Positions 25,316-34,306 of a DNA stretch of 64,000 nucleotides are shown in pieces; the first letter of the stretch is position 1; every line of letters starts with the position of its first letter. This stretch comes from Microterricola gilva. GTDB lineage: Bacteria > Actinomycetota > Actinomycetes > Actinomycetales > Microbacteriaceae. Position numbers and translations under genes: made by a program. The stretch lies in assembly GCF_004217495.1 (NCBI RefSeq), contig NZ_SHLC01000001.1:2604001-2668000 (forward strand), in the 5' to 3' direction. The notes under the pieces were generated by a model that saw only the letters and a program-made list of their open reading frames with translations, had not been told where the DNA came from and made no database searches.

Positions 25316-25647
25316 GCACCGTCGACAGCGATGTCGTCGCCGACAGTGCGACGGTCAGCGACGCACAGCGCCGCATTCTCAACCGCCTCAAGCGTGCCCG
25401 CGGCCAGCTGAACGCGGTCATCGAGTCCGTCGAGAGCGGGGCGGACTGCCGCACGGTCGTCGGCCAGCTCTCGGCGGTGACCGGCGCGCTCGACAAAGCC
25501 GGATTCGCGATCATCTCGTCCGCGATGCGCGATTGCGTCGCAGCCGAACCGGATGCCGCGGCATCCGCGTCAGACCCCGATGCCGAGCCGGGCTCCGGCC
25601 CGCTCACCGTCGCCGAGCTGGAGAAGCTCTTCCTCAGCCTCGCCTGA
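25312..25647 (+). CDS. CstR-type persulfide-sensing repressor (CsoR family)
   Basis: A 111-aa all-helical DNA-binding protein of the CsoR/RcnR family (LNRLKRARGQLNAVIESVE). The two sensing Cys residues are C46 and C75, 29 apart as in CsoR. The copper ligand His that lies 4 residues before the second Cys in CsoR is Ala71 here. This C-A-C pattern is that of CstR, which senses per- and polysulfides through cross-linking of the two Cys. The Ala/Asp-rich tail after residue 78 is atypical. With the operator at 23142 it should repress its own operon until reactive sulfur appears. Confidence 0.9.
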   Translation: MSTVDSDVVADSATVSDAQRRILNRLKRARGQLNAVIESVESGADCRTVVGQLSAVTGALDKAGFAIISSAMRDCVAAEPDAAASASDPDAEPGSGPLTVAELEKLFLSLA

Positions 25648-25725
25648 GCACCAGGGCCCAGATAAGCAGAACCCCCGCCAGACTCCTCCGTGCGGCAGAA
25701 TCATCACAAGCAGAAAGTAGAGCCA

Positions 25726-26109
25726 ATGGCCACCATCGACATCACCGAAGCGACCTTCGACCAGACGATCACCGAGAACGGCATCGTCTTCGTCGACTTC
25801 TGGGCAGACTGGTGCGGCCCCTGCCGCCAGTTCGCCCCCGTCTACTCCGCGACCTCCGAGAAGCACCCCGATGTGGTCTTCGCCAAGGTCGACACCGACG
25901 CCAACCAGGGCCTCGCCGCTGCCGCGAACATCACGTCGATCCCGACGCTGATGGCCTTCCGCGACAAGGTGCTCGTGTTCTCGCAGCCCGGCGCACTGCC
26001 GGCCGCCGCGTTCGCCGAACTCGTCGACGCCGTCAAGGGCATCGACATGGCGGCCGTGCACGCCGAGATCGCGGCCCAGGACGCCGCAGCGGTCGACTCC
26101 GCCGAGTAG
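25726..26109 (+). CDS. Thioredoxin
   Basis: A 127-aa thioredoxin with the WCGPC active site at residues 29-33, the buried Asp (VDFWADW) and the cis-Pro loop ITSIPTLMAF. The Ala-rich C-terminal 25 residues exceed the usual 105-110-aa length. It follows the CstR gene by 78 bp in the same direction and could regenerate the rhodanese and reductase partners. Whether it shares their transcript is not clear from sequence. Confidence 0.94.
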   Translation: MATIDITEATFDQTITENGIVFVDFWADWCGPCRQFAPVYSATSEKHPDVVFAKVDTDANQGLAAAANITSIPTLMAFRDKVLVFSQPGALPAAAFAELVDAVKGIDMAAVHAEIAAQDAAAVDSAE

Positions 26110-26127
26110 AACGCGCAGAATGGGACG

Positions 26128-27120
26128 ATGCGCCTCCCACTCGTTGAACTGCACCTGCACATTGAGGGAACCCTCGAGCCCGAACTGATCTTCGAGCTCG
26201 CCGAGCGCAACGGGGTGGACCTGCCGTGGGGCTCGCTCGAGGAGCTGCGGGCGCAGTACGCATTCAGCGACCTGCAGTCGTTCCTGGACCTGTACTACGC
26301 GAACCTCGAGGTGCTGCGCACCCGCGCCGACTTCGCCACGCTCACCACGCGCTACCTGGAGCGGGCCGCGGCGGCCGGTGTGCGGCACGCCGAGGTCTTC
26401 GTCGATGTGCAGGCGCACACCAGCCGGGGCATCGAGCTCGGTGAGGTGCTCGGCGGCGTGCACGACGCGCTGCAGGCCGGCGAGCGCACCGTCGGCATCA
26501 GCAGCAAGCTGCTCGTCTCCTTCCTGCGCGACCGGCCGCCCGCCGAGGCACTCGCGGTGCTCCAGCAGGTGCTCGCCGGCCCGATCCCGGTCGACGGCAT
26601 CGGCCTCGACTCGGCCGAGGTCGGCTACCCGCCCGAGCTGTTCGCCGAGGTGTACGCGCTCGGTACGGCCAACGGCCTGCGCCTCGTCGCGCACGCCGGC
26701 GAGGAAGGTCCGCCTGCGTACGTCTGGACGGCGCTGGACATGCTCGGCGTCGAACGGGTCGACCACGGCATCCGCAGCCTCGAAGACGACGCCCTCGTGC
26801 GCCGCCTGGTCGACGAGCGGATGCCGCTGACCGTCTGCCCGCTCTCCAACGTGCGCTTGCGCGTCGTCGACACCATCGCCGATCACCCGCTGCCGCAGAT
26901 GCTGGAGCTCGGCCTGCTGGTCACCGTCAACTCCGACGACCCTGCCTACTTCGGCGGCTACATCGACGACAACCTGGCCGCGCTGCAGGAGGCGTTCGCG
27001 CTCGGCGCCGCCGACCGCGCCGTGCTCGCCCGTAACGGTGTCGAGGCGTCCTTCCTCGATGAGGCAGGCAAGGCAGCCCTGTACGCCGAGATCGACGCCT
27101 GGCTGGAGGCCCAGCCGTAA
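26128..27120 (+). CDS. Adenine/adenosine deaminase family protein
   Basis: A 330-aa metal-dependent purine deaminase. The first zinc ligands are in ELHLHIEGTLEPEL (HxH), the third in LVAHAGEE, and the catalytic Asp pair is in VTVNSDDPAYFGGY. That last motif, with NSDDP and YFGGY instead of the STDDP of adenosine deaminase, fits the adenine deaminase branch (adenine to hypoxanthine). VERVDHGIRSLED and CPLSNVRL are further family blocks. It begins 18 bp after the thioredoxin gene, so it may be read through from there. Confidence 0.92.
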   Translation: MRLPLVELHLHIEGTLEPELIFELAERNGVDLPWGSLEELRAQYAFSDLQSFLDLYYANLEVLRTRADFATLTTRYLERAAAAGVRHAEVFVDVQAHTSRGIELGEVLGGVHDALQAGERTVGISSKLLVSFLRDRPPAEALAVLQQVLAGPIPVDGIGLDSAEVGYPPELFAEVYALGTANGLRLVAHAGEEGPPAYVWTALDMLGVERVDHGIRSLEDDALVRRLVDERMPLTVCPLSNVRLRVVDTIADHPLPQMLELGLLVTVNSDDPAYFGGYIDDNLAALQEAFALGAADRAVLARNGVEASFLDEAGKAALYAEIDAWLEAQP

Positions 27121-27123
27121 CCA

Positions 27124-27187
27124 CCAGAGCCAGTTGCGCCGGGAGCCGGTTGCGCTCGGAGCCGGTCGGGCCTAGAGCCAGTTGCGC
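27124..27187. repeat. Four tandem 16-bp units over the corA stop
   Basis: Four adjoining 16-bp units start at 27124, 27140, 27156 and 27172. The best conserved core is GAGCCAGTTGCGC. Units 1 and 4 differ at two positions; units 2 and 3 are more diverged. The last unit contains the corA stop codon and its final codons, so the spacer seems to have grown by duplication of the gene's 3' end. Confidence 0.8.
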
Positions 27188-28188
27188 TTCTTGAACACGA
27201 GGTAGAGGCCGAAGCCCATCGCCACCATCAGCCCGACCGCGAACGGGTATCCCCCGACCCAGTGCAGCTCGGGCATGACGTCGAAGTTCATCCCGTAGAC
27301 GCTGGCGATGAGCGTCGGGGCAAAGAGGATCGCGGCCCAACTGGAGATCTTCTTGACCTCCTCACTCTGGGCGATGCTGGTCTCGGAGAGGTGGCGCATC
27401 TCCTCGTTCTGGCGCTGCCCGACGACCGTCAGGTGCACGGTGAGCGCGTCCTGCAGCAGCTGGCGGTAGCTGGCGACTCGGTCGCCGATCGGGATGACGT
27501 GGTCGAGCACATCGCGCAGGTGCCGCTGCAACTCGAGGTCGACGCTGTACTTGTCGAAGCCGGCCTGCAGCGACTCGATCATCTCCCGCAGCGGGGCGGT
27601 GCCGCGCTGGAACGCGATCACCTCGCGGGAGAGCCCGAAGATGCGCCGCGAGACGTCGATCGAGTCGCTGAACAGCTCGTCCTCGATCTCGTCGATGTCG
27701 TTCTCGAGGCCGGCGACCACGGGCGCGTACTCGTCGACCACCTGGTCGAGCACTGCATAGAGCACGGCCTCAGGGCCGAGGCGCAGCAGTTCGGGCGCGG
27801 CTTCGAGCCGGTGTCGCACCGCGGCGAGGTTCGGTGATTCCGCGTGCCTGATCGTGATGACGAAGTCGGGACCGACGAACATGTGCAGTTCACCGAATTC
27901 GACTTCCTCCTCCTCGTCGAGGTAGCGGGCGGGCCGCAGCACGACGAAGAGGCAATTGCCGTAACGCTCGAGCTTGGCGCGCTGGTGCCCGTTCAGGGCG
28001 TCCGCGACCGCGAGGTGGTGCAGATCGAACTCGGCGGCCACCGCCTCGATCTCGCTCGTCGTCGGCCGGTACAGACCGATCCACGCGAAGCCGCCGGTCT
28101 CCCGCATCGCCTCGAAGGTGTCCTCGAGGCTGTCCGGAACCCGCGCCCGCTTGCCGTCGACGTAGATGGCGTTGTCGATGAGTGCCAT
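27172..28188 (-). CDS. corA: CorA-family magnesium/divalent cation transporter
   Basis: A 338-aa channel-like transporter. A large N-terminal cytoplasmic alpha/beta domain (to about residue 265) ends in the long stalk helix. Two C-terminal helices follow (about 280-300 and 312-332). The YGMNF signature is present, followed by MPELHW in the periplasmic loop. The C-terminal KKRNWL is basic, as in the family. It is convergent with the deaminase gene across the tandem repeat. Confidence 0.95.
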   Translation of the reverse strand: MALIDNAIYVDGKRARVPDSLEDTFEAMRETGGFAWIGLYRPTTSEIEAVAAEFDLHHLAVADALNGHQRAKLERYGNCLFVVLRPARYLDEEEEVEFGELHMFVGPDFVITIRHAESPNLAAVRHRLEAAPELLRLGPEAVLYAVLDQVVDEYAPVVAGLENDIDEIEDELFSDSIDVSRRIFGLSREVIAFQRGTAPLREMIESLQAGFDKYSVDLELQRHLRDVLDHVIPIGDRVASYRQLLQDALTVHLTVVGQRQNEEMRHLSETSIAQSEEVKKISSWAAILFAPTLIASVYGMNFDVMPELHWVGGYPFAVGLMVAMGFGLYLVFKKRNWL

Positions 28189-28273
28189 GGACGGTCTCCT
28201 TCACGGGGTTCGCGCGCGGCATCCGTCGCCTCATGAGCGGATGCCGGCAGCCCACAGACTACCCGGCAACGCC

Positions 28274-28294
28274 GCGCCGCCCGCGACGCGGCGC
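28274..28294. terminator. GC-rich hairpin at the end of the LCP gene
   Basis: Arms GCGCCGC (28274-28280) and GCGGCGC (28288-28294) with a 7-nt loop touch the LCP stop codon. No T-run follows, so termination is only probable from position. The rest of 28189-28293 shows no gene. Confidence 0.35.
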
Positions 28295-29571
28295 TATTCG
28301 GAGTTTGCCTTCGCGCAGGTTGTCTCACCGGCGGTCTGCCCGCTGAGCCCCTCCAGCACGGGCGGCGCGACGGGTGTCGGGCTCTCGCTGCCCTCTGCCG
28401 GGGCCGGCGCATCCGTACCGGCTGCCGGCGGCTCAGCAGGCGGCGCGGCACCGCCATCCTCGACGCCATTGCCGGTCGAGCCGTCCGGCAGCAGAAAGGG
28501 CTGGTCGTTCTGGACCATGGCCAGCAGCTGGTCTGCCAACTCCTGGTTGGGCTCGACCTTGCCGGAGAACTCGGTGGAGTCGACGACGGGATACTGCACG
28601 AAGACGATCTTCTCGAGCGGGATGTCCTTCAGGCTCAGCGCCAGCGAGATCATCGTGGCTGGGTTCGCCAGCGAGGTCGAGAAGCGCATGTTCTCCGCGG
28701 CGACGTGGGCGAGACCGTAGAGCTTCACCGGGTCACTCAGCGTCTGGTCGCTGCGCACCGTGCGCAGCAGCGACGACAGAAAAGCCTGCTGGTTCGAGAT
28801 GCGGGAGAGGTCGCTGCCGTCGCCGACGCCGTATCTGGCGCGCAGATAGGCCAGCGCCGTCGCGCCGGAGATGACACTCTCGCCAGCGGGCAGATTCAGG
28901 CCGGATTCTGCGTCTTCGATCGGTTCGACCAGGCAGACCGGGACGCCGCCGACGGCGTTGCTCAGCGCGATCACGCCGTTGAACGAGACGACAGCGGCGT
29001 AGTCGACGGGGAGACCGGTCAGGTTGGTCACGGTGTTCACAACACAGCCGAGGCCGCCGCGCTCGTATGCGTCGTTCAACGGCTGCGCGAGCATGGCGCC
29101 GAACACCTCGCCGGTCTCGGGGTCCGTACATTCCGGGTGCGAGATCACGAGGTCGCGCGGCAGGCTCATCGCCACGGCGCTCTGGTGGTCGTCGGAGACG
29201 TGCAGCAGGATGTTGACGTCGTTGAGCGTGGCATCGCGCTCACCGAACTCCGCCCCCTGGTTGGCGTCGTTGTCTGTGCCGACGATCAGCAGATTGAAGC
29301 CGCCCTCGATCGCCCCGAATGCCGGGGGCTCCGGCGGCGGCGTTCCGTCCGGGCCGGTGATGTCGATCGCGTTCGAGCTCACGGTGCCGACAGTGGAGAG
29401 CACGGCGTAGCCGGCCACGGCGGTCGTTGACACGAGGAGCACGGCCAGGGCGGCGCCGGCGAAGGTCAGCAGTGCACGCGCCCCGCTGTGCCGGGGAAGT
29501 CGGCCGTGACGCACCGCGGTGACCTGAGCTGGCGCGCCCGATGATCCCCGCGTCTCGGTGGTATCAGCCAC
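28294..29571 (-). CDS. LytR-CpsA-Psr (LCP) family cell-wall glycopolymer ligase
   Basis: A 425-aa protein that transfers undecaprenyl-linked glycopolymers to peptidoglycan. A single N-terminal helix (about residues 36-58) places the catalytic LCP domain outside. The domain shows NLLIVGTDND, SAVAMSLPRDLVIS with the catalytic Arg, LNDAYERGG, and ALAYLRARYG with a second conserved Arg. A Pro/Ala/Gly-rich tail ends the protein. GTG 29571 is chosen because GGGGAG lies 6 nt upstream; the frame continues to 29598. It is divergent from pepA. Confidence 0.94.
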   Translation of the reverse strand: MADTTETRGSSGAPAQVTAVRHGRLPRHSGARALLTFAGAALAVLLVSTTAVAGYAVLSTVGTVSSNAIDITGPDGTPPPEPPAFGAIEGGFNLLIVGTDNDANQGAEFGERDATLNDVNILLHVSDDHQSAVAMSLPRDLVISHPECTDPETGEVFGAMLAQPLNDAYERGGLGCVVNTVTNLTGLPVDYAAVVSFNGVIALSNAVGGVPVCLVEPIEDAESGLNLPAGESVISGATALAYLRARYGVGDGSDLSRISNQQAFLSSLLRTVRSDQTLSDPVKLYGLAHVAAENMRFSTSLANPATMISLALSLKDIPLEKIVFVQYPVVDSTEFSGKVEPNQELADQLLAMVQNDQPFLLPDGSTGNGVEDGGAAPPAEPPAAGTDAPAPAEGSESPTPVAPPVLEGLSGQTAGETTCAKANSE

Positions 29572-29734
29572 TGATTGCTCCCCTTCACCGCGCAACATTG
29601 CATCCGTGCCCCCGACATTACAGTTTCAGCCGGCATTCGCGATGGGAGATCTCTGAACGCCGGATGTGAGCACATCGCCTAGGGTCGAATGGACACATCA
29701 TGCCCACAAGGCAGACCAGACAGAACGGAACCCC

Positions 29735-31219
29735 ATGACGACTCCTCGCGTTGCGCTCAGCGCAGCCGCCCTCGAATCCCTCAGCGCCGACGTTCTGGTG
29801 CTCGGAGCTGTCTCGGGTTCCGACGGCCCGGTGCTGCTCGGTGACGCTCCCGCCGTCGAGGAGATCACCGCGCAGTTCGCCACCCTCGGCTTCGGCGGCA
29901 AGGCGGACGAGCTGCTGCGCCTCCCCACCGAGGACCCGTCCTTCGGGAGCGTGGCCATCATCGGTCTGGGCGCGGATGCCGGCACCGACGCCGTGCGCAA
30001 CGCGGCGGCATCCGCCGTGCGCCAGCTCGCCGGCGCCGAGTCGCTTGTGCTCGACTTCGGCATCAACAGTGAGGCGGACACCGTCGCGGCCTACGAGGGC
30101 GCGACCCTCGGTGCCTACGCATTCACCGTGTTCCGCGGCAAGACGAGGGCCGCGCAGAAGGAGACCCCGAGCTCGGTGACGATCGTCAGCCCGGCCGCCG
30201 TTGCCGATGCCGCTCTCGCCAGGGTCGACGTGATGGCGGATGCCGTCACCCTCGTCAAGGACCTGACCAACACGCCAGGCGCCGAGCTGTACCCGGCGAC
30301 CTTCGCGACCGCGGCCGAGCACGCCGCAGCCGAGTTGCCCGTCACCGTCGAGGTGTGGGATGAGGCCAGGCTTTCCGAGGAGGGCTGCGGCGGCATCCTC
30401 GGTGTCGGCCAGGGCTCCTCCCGCCTGCCGCGCCTGATCAAGGTGAGCTACGCGCCGGAGGGGGCCGAGAAGCACGTCGCCTTCGTCGGCAAGGGCATCA
30501 CATTCGACACCGGCGGAAACTCGATGAAGCCAGCCGACTTCATGCTCACCATGCACCACGACATGGCCGGAGCCGCCACCGTGCTCGCCGCGACGATCGC
30601 CGCCGCACGCCTGCGGCTGAACGTGCGCGTCACCGCTTGGCTCTGCGTGGCCGAAAACCTCGTCTCGAGCACCTCCATCCGCCCGAACGACGTGCTCACC
30701 ATGCGCGACGGCACCACCGTCGAGGTGCTGAACACGGATGCCGAGGGCCGCCTGGTCATGGCCGACGGCCTCTCGCTCGCCAGCGAGGAGCACCCGGACG
30801 CCATCATCGACGTCGCCACCCTCACCGGTGCCGCCATCGTGGCACTCGGCCGCCGCACCGCCGCCGTCATGGGCGACGACGCGCTCGTCGCCCAGGTCGT
30901 GGCCGCGGGAACCGCAACCGGAGAGGCGCACTGGCCGATGCCGCTGCCGACGGAGCTGCGCGGCCTGCTCGACTCCCGCTTCGCCGACCTCGCCAACCTC
31001 AACCCGAGCGTGCGCGACGGCGGCATGCTGGTGGCTGGCATCTTCCTGCGCGAGTTCGTGGGCAAGACGGCCGACGGCTCCGCCACCATCCCGTGGGCCC
31101 ACCTCGACATCGCCGGAACCGGCACCAACAACGGTGCGGGCTACGGCGTCACCAGCACGGGCGGAACCGGCTCGTCGGTGCGCACCATGATCACCGTGCT
31201 CGAGGGCTTCGCCGCCTAG
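29735..31219 (+). CDS. pepA: Leucyl aminopeptidase (M17)
   Basis: A 494-aa cytosolic aminopeptidase of family M17 with a two-metal centre. The metal and catalytic residues are in place: K253 and D258 in GKGITFDTGGNSMKP, and NTDAEGR starting at N333. The weakly conserved N-terminal domain covers about residues 1-165. The start at ATG 29735 matches the family length, although the frame is open a little upstream. A strong terminator follows. Confidence 0.96.
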   Translation: MTTPRVALSAAALESLSADVLVLGAVSGSDGPVLLGDAPAVEEITAQFATLGFGGKADELLRLPTEDPSFGSVAIIGLGADAGTDAVRNAAASAVRQLAGAESLVLDFGINSEADTVAAYEGATLGAYAFTVFRGKTRAAQKETPSSVTIVSPAAVADAALARVDVMADAVTLVKDLTNTPGAELYPATFATAAEHAAAELPVTVEVWDEARLSEEGCGGILGVGQGSSRLPRLIKVSYAPEGAEKHVAFVGKGITFDTGGNSMKPADFMLTMHHDMAGAATVLAATIAAARLRLNVRVTAWLCVAENLVSSTSIRPNDVLTMRDGTTVEVLNTDAEGRLVMADGLSLASEEHPDAIIDVATLTGAAIVALGRRTAAVMGDDALVAQVVAAGTATGEAHWPMPLPTELRGLLDSRFADLANLNPSVRDGGMLVAGIFLREFVGKTADGSATIPWAHLDIAGTGTNNGAGYGVTSTGGTGSSVRTMITVLEGFAA

Positions 31220-31243
31220 TCGACGCAGCAGTCCCCCTGGCCT

Positions 31244-31285
31244 GGGCCGGTGTCGAGCTCGTCTCGACACCGGCCCTGTGTGTTT
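31244..31285 (+). terminator. Strong terminator after pepA
   Basis: A 14-bp perfect stem, arms GGGCCGGTGTCGAG (31244-31257) and CTCGACACCGGCCC (31263-31276), with a 5-nt loop and TGTGTGTTT after it. It also separates pepA from the convergent DUF1254 gene. Confidence 0.85.
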
Positions 31286-31288
31286 CGG

Positions 31289-32608
31289 CTAGGCGATCGC
31301 CGCTCGCTCGGCGCCCTGCGCTTCTGTCGCGGCAACGTGCTGCACCGGCGGATACGAGTAACTTTCGTCGAGGATCGCGTCGCCAGGCATGTAGAGCCGC
31401 ATCACCAGACGGAACGCGGCATCCGGAGCCGGCAGCCAGTTGGCCCGCTCCGTGACGCCGCTCGGCTCCTCCCGCGCGATGGTGATTCGCAGCGCGCCGT
31501 CGGCCTCGTAGCGGATGCCGGCCGTTCGATCTCCGATCGAGTAGCGGTCGATGGGGTTGTCCACGAGGTAGTAGCGCGGGATGTCGTAGAGCGTGATCGA
31601 CCAGAAGGCACCGACAGGCGGCGGCGCGGGAAACTCGATGAGGTACGTGCCATCACCCGTGAGTGGCGCACCGCTCACATCTGTGAACGCCTGCGCGTAC
31701 ACGGCCTCGTAGGCGTGGTTGCCCCACAGCCCGAGTCGGCAGGCGATGGCGCGCTCAATGATCCGCTCGTCCTCGTCCGCGATCTTCCATCGGTCCTCGT
31801 TGATCGTGCCGAGGCCGAGCGCGTGGCTGTTGTAGTCGAAGAGGTGCAGCGCGACCATCCAGCCGTTGAAAACAGGAGCGCTCCCGTGCTTGGTCGCCTC
31901 CTCGAGCGCCGCGACACAGTCTGCGTAGGCCTCGGCCAGCACAGCGTCGGCGGCCTCCAACACGCCGACGTGGCGCTCTGTCGTGGCGGATTCCGCTGCG
32001 GGCGGCGGAAACGCGGCCGACCACAGGCGAGCCTGCTCCCAGAACAGCGAGCCATCGTTCGAGCTGCCGTTCACGGCAGGGAGCCCGGCCAGCGGCGCGT
32101 CGGCGTCCGGGGCGGTCAGCGTCAAGGAGTCCTGCAGCACTGTCACCGCCGGGATGTCGTCAGTACCCGTGCACGCGAAGCGTCCGACGATCGAGAGCAC
32201 GTCGGTTGACGCCTGGATCACGGGCAGCTCGGAGTCGCCAGCCCATCCAGGTGGAGCGATCAGGAAGCTGCCCGCGCGGTTGCCGGTCGCGCGCGTGCCG
32301 ACATAGGCGATGTTGTTCGTCCAGGCGTCGACGAACTGCAGCACGTAGTAGCGGTCGCCGGTGTCGGGAACGTCCAGGCGAAGCGGCCCGCCGGAGAGAT
32401 CCAGCTGAGCCATGGAGTACACCGTGTCGTTGTTGATGGTGACGAAGGTGTCCTCCGGGCCGGCGAGTTTCCGAGCGTGGGAGAAGGAGTTGAATGGCGC
32501 GGCGGGGTTGGACCCGACGCCCGTCGATACATAGCGCTCCACTTGACGCAGGTTCTCGACAAGCGGGTAGTAGTAGATGTAGGCGGCGAGCGTGGCGTCG
32601 TCAGTCAC
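31289..32608 (-). CDS. DUF1254/DUF1214 domain protein
   Basis: A 439-aa protein. The N-terminal DUF1254 domain starts with AAYIYYYPLVENLRQVERY and contains NNDTVYSMAQLDLSGGPLRL. The C-terminal DUF1214 domain shows APPPVGAFWSITLYD and IDRYSIGDRT. No signal peptide is seen, although many relatives are secreted. The start is GTG 32608 with GAGGGG upstream. The biochemical role of the family is unknown. It is followed by the FMN reductase gene upstream on the same strand, 109 bp away, so the two might share a promoter. Confidence 0.9.
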   Translation of the reverse strand: MTDDATLAAYIYYYPLVENLRQVERYVSTGVGSNPAAPFNSFSHARKLAGPEDTFVTINNDTVYSMAQLDLSGGPLRLDVPDTGDRYYVLQFVDAWTNNIAYVGTRATGNRAGSFLIAPPGWAGDSELPVIQASTDVLSIVGRFACTGTDDIPAVTVLQDSLTLTAPDADAPLAGLPAVNGSSNDGSLFWEQARLWSAAFPPPAAESATTERHVGVLEAADAVLAEAYADCVAALEEATKHGSAPVFNGWMVALHLFDYNSHALGLGTINEDRWKIADEDERIIERAIACRLGLWGNHAYEAVYAQAFTDVSGAPLTGDGTYLIEFPAPPPVGAFWSITLYDIPRYYLVDNPIDRYSIGDRTAGIRYEADGALRITIAREEPSGVTERANWLPAPDAAFRLVMRLYMPGDAILDESYSYPPVQHVAATEAQGAERAAIA

Positions 32609-32717
32609 AGGTGGGTCCCCTCAGATTGCGTTTCCCCGACGCTATCCGGAGCCCACCCGCTTGAACAAGACCCCGAGCAGCCGGCGCAGGCCAGGATCCC
32701 CGGCATCCGCCTCTGTG

Positions 32718-33284
32718 CTAACGCGGCAACACGGTGAGAACCCGCACGATGTGGTCGCGGAACTCGCTCATGTAATTGCCGAGGAACTGGGCCGTGCCTT
32801 CCTGCAGCACCTCACCGTCCTCGGCGAAGATCTCGGGCGAGTAGTGGATGTACGCCTCCGGCGCCGTCATCTGGCGCGCATTGCAGAAGCTCAGCACGCC
32901 GCGGAGGCTCTGCTGGGCGACCGCGGTTCCGATGGCACCGATCGAGGCGCCGATCACCGCCGCCGGGATGTGGTCGAAGGAGTTCTGCCCCCACGGGCGC
33001 GAGGCCCAATCGATGGCGTTCTTCAGCGCGCCGGGAATCGACCGGTTGTACTCCGGCGTGATGAAGAGGATGGCGTCGGAATTGCCGATCGCCTCCTTGA
33101 GCGCGACCGCCTCCGGCGGGTAGTCGCCGTCGTAGTCGGGGCTGTACAGCGGCAGCTCCCTGATCGGGATCTCCGTGAACTCCAGCTCCTTCGGCGCCAC
33201 CCGGATGAGAGACCGTGACAGCACCCTGTTCACGGATTTCGACGACAGGCTTCCCACGAAATACCCGACTTTGTACGTGGCCAT
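32718..33284 (-). CDS. NADPH-dependent FMN reductase family protein
   Basis: A 188-aa flavodoxin-like quinone or FMN reductase. GSLSSKSVNRVLSRSL is the phosphate-binding loop, LPLYSPDYDGDYP is typical of the SsuE/chromate-reductase class, and TPEYNRSIPGALKNAIDW is the family signature. Length matches. The enzyme probably reduces quinones or free flavin with NADPH under oxidative stress. Confidence 0.94.
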   Translation of the reverse strand: MATYKVGYFVGSLSSKSVNRVLSRSLIRVAPKELEFTEIPIRELPLYSPDYDGDYPPEAVALKEAIGNSDAILFITPEYNRSIPGALKNAIDWASRPWGQNSFDHIPAAVIGASIGAIGTAVAQQSLRGVLSFCNARQMTAPEAYIHYSPEIFAEDGEVLQEGTAQFLGNYMSEFRDHIVRVLTVLPR

Positions 33285-33661
33285 GACCGCTCCTCAGCTC
33301 GACTGAACAGCCCCTCCGGCACGGCATGCCGCACCACCGGGGGCGAGACAGTGCCATCGTACGCTCGGCCCCCTGCCCCCTCAACGCACCGCGGCAAGTC
33401 GGATGCCGCGGAATTCACCCGGTCTGAGTGATGCCGCGATGCGGCAGCGCGCGGAGGCTACACGCGGGGACGATCGAGATGTCTGGAGGAACGCGCATGG
33501 ACCAGAGCGATGCGGCAGGGATCGAACCACCGCCGACGACGCAACCGATCGATATGAGCTGGCTGCTCAAGCCGCCGGGTTCGGGCTCCGAACCGCAGCA
33601 ACACGAGAGCCGGACGTAGCGCCACGCTCGATCAGGCTCGTGTTGCGGCGGCGCCGGCTGG
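33285..33661. other. Intergenic stretch with one possible small gene
   Basis: These 377 bp separate the FMN reductase from the TetR gene. Apart from the 40-codon frame at 33497-33619, I see only short GC palindromes (for example CGGCATGCCG near 33320) and no tRNA, convincing terminator or repeat. Confidence 0.5.
33497..33619 (+). CDS. Possible 40-aa protein
   Basis: A short frame starting at ATG 33497 with a near-perfect GGAGG site 7 nt upstream. The product is hydrophilic and Pro/Ser/Gln-rich (contains IDMSWLLKPPGSG). Its codons are less G/C-biased at third positions than in neighbouring genes, and no family is recognised. The ribosome-binding site is the main support. Confidence 0.35.
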   Translation: MDQSDAAGIEPPPTTQPIDMSWLLKPPGSGSEPQQHESRT

Positions 33662-34252
33662 CTATCCGGCCGCCCGACCGTTCTCGTCTGCCGTGCGCGG
33701 GAGGATGACGAGGAGGTCCTGAAGGGCACGCAACCCCGACTCGAAGTCCCGATTCTCTGGGTTGCGCATCCAACTGAGGCGGATCCCGTCGATGAGGTAC
33801 CGCAGCAGTTGGATGACCCTGTCGGGGTTCTCGAACTCGCGTTCAACCGCAGGGCGGACGAGTTCGAGGTTGCGCTCATTGCGCGTGGCGAACCAGTCGT
33901 GGGCTGGATGCTGCGGGTCGAGCGCTTCGACCTCCAGCGCGTCGAACCTGCTCATCTCCTCCGCGCGGTCCGAGTAGTACCGGGTGGCGGCGTCGATGAA
34001 GTCGGTGAACTGCGGCGAGGGGCTCGTGCCGTCCTGAATCGCCGCGAGGTCGATCTCGTCACGGTGGGCGAGGACGGCCTCAAGCAGGGTGTGCATGTCT
34101 GGAAAGTAGTGCATGAGCCCCGGCGCGCTCATTTCGCACCGCCTCGCCACCTCCCGGAGGCTGAGATCCCGATAGCCCTTCTCCAGGATCAGGGCGTGCG
34201 CGACCTCGATGATCTCCGCGCGTCGCGCTTCCGGTGAGAGTCGTCTGGCCAC
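33662..34252 (-). CDS. TetR-family transcriptional regulator
   Basis: A 196-aa repressor. The N-terminal helix-turn-helix is clear: RRAEIIEVAHALILEKGYRDLSLREVARRCEMSAPGLMHYFPD. The C-terminal ligand domain has the BetI-like form. The start is GTG 34252 with AAGGAG just upstream. It is divergent from an MFS transporter and a GH20 hexosaminidase across 90 bp containing an inverted repeat, so it probably represses that operon. Confidence 0.95.
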   Translation of the reverse strand: MARRLSPEARRAEIIEVAHALILEKGYRDLSLREVARRCEMSAPGLMHYFPDMHTLLEAVLAHRDEIDLAAIQDGTSPSPQFTDFIDAATRYYSDRAEEMSRFDALEVEALDPQHPAHDWFATRNERNLELVRPAVEREFENPDRVIQLLRYLIDGIRLSWMRNPENRDFESGLRALQDLLVILPRTADENGRAAG

Positions 34253-34306
34253 GGAACTCCTTCATCGGGATGAATTGCTTTCCCGTCACATTACACATAC
34301 GATCCC

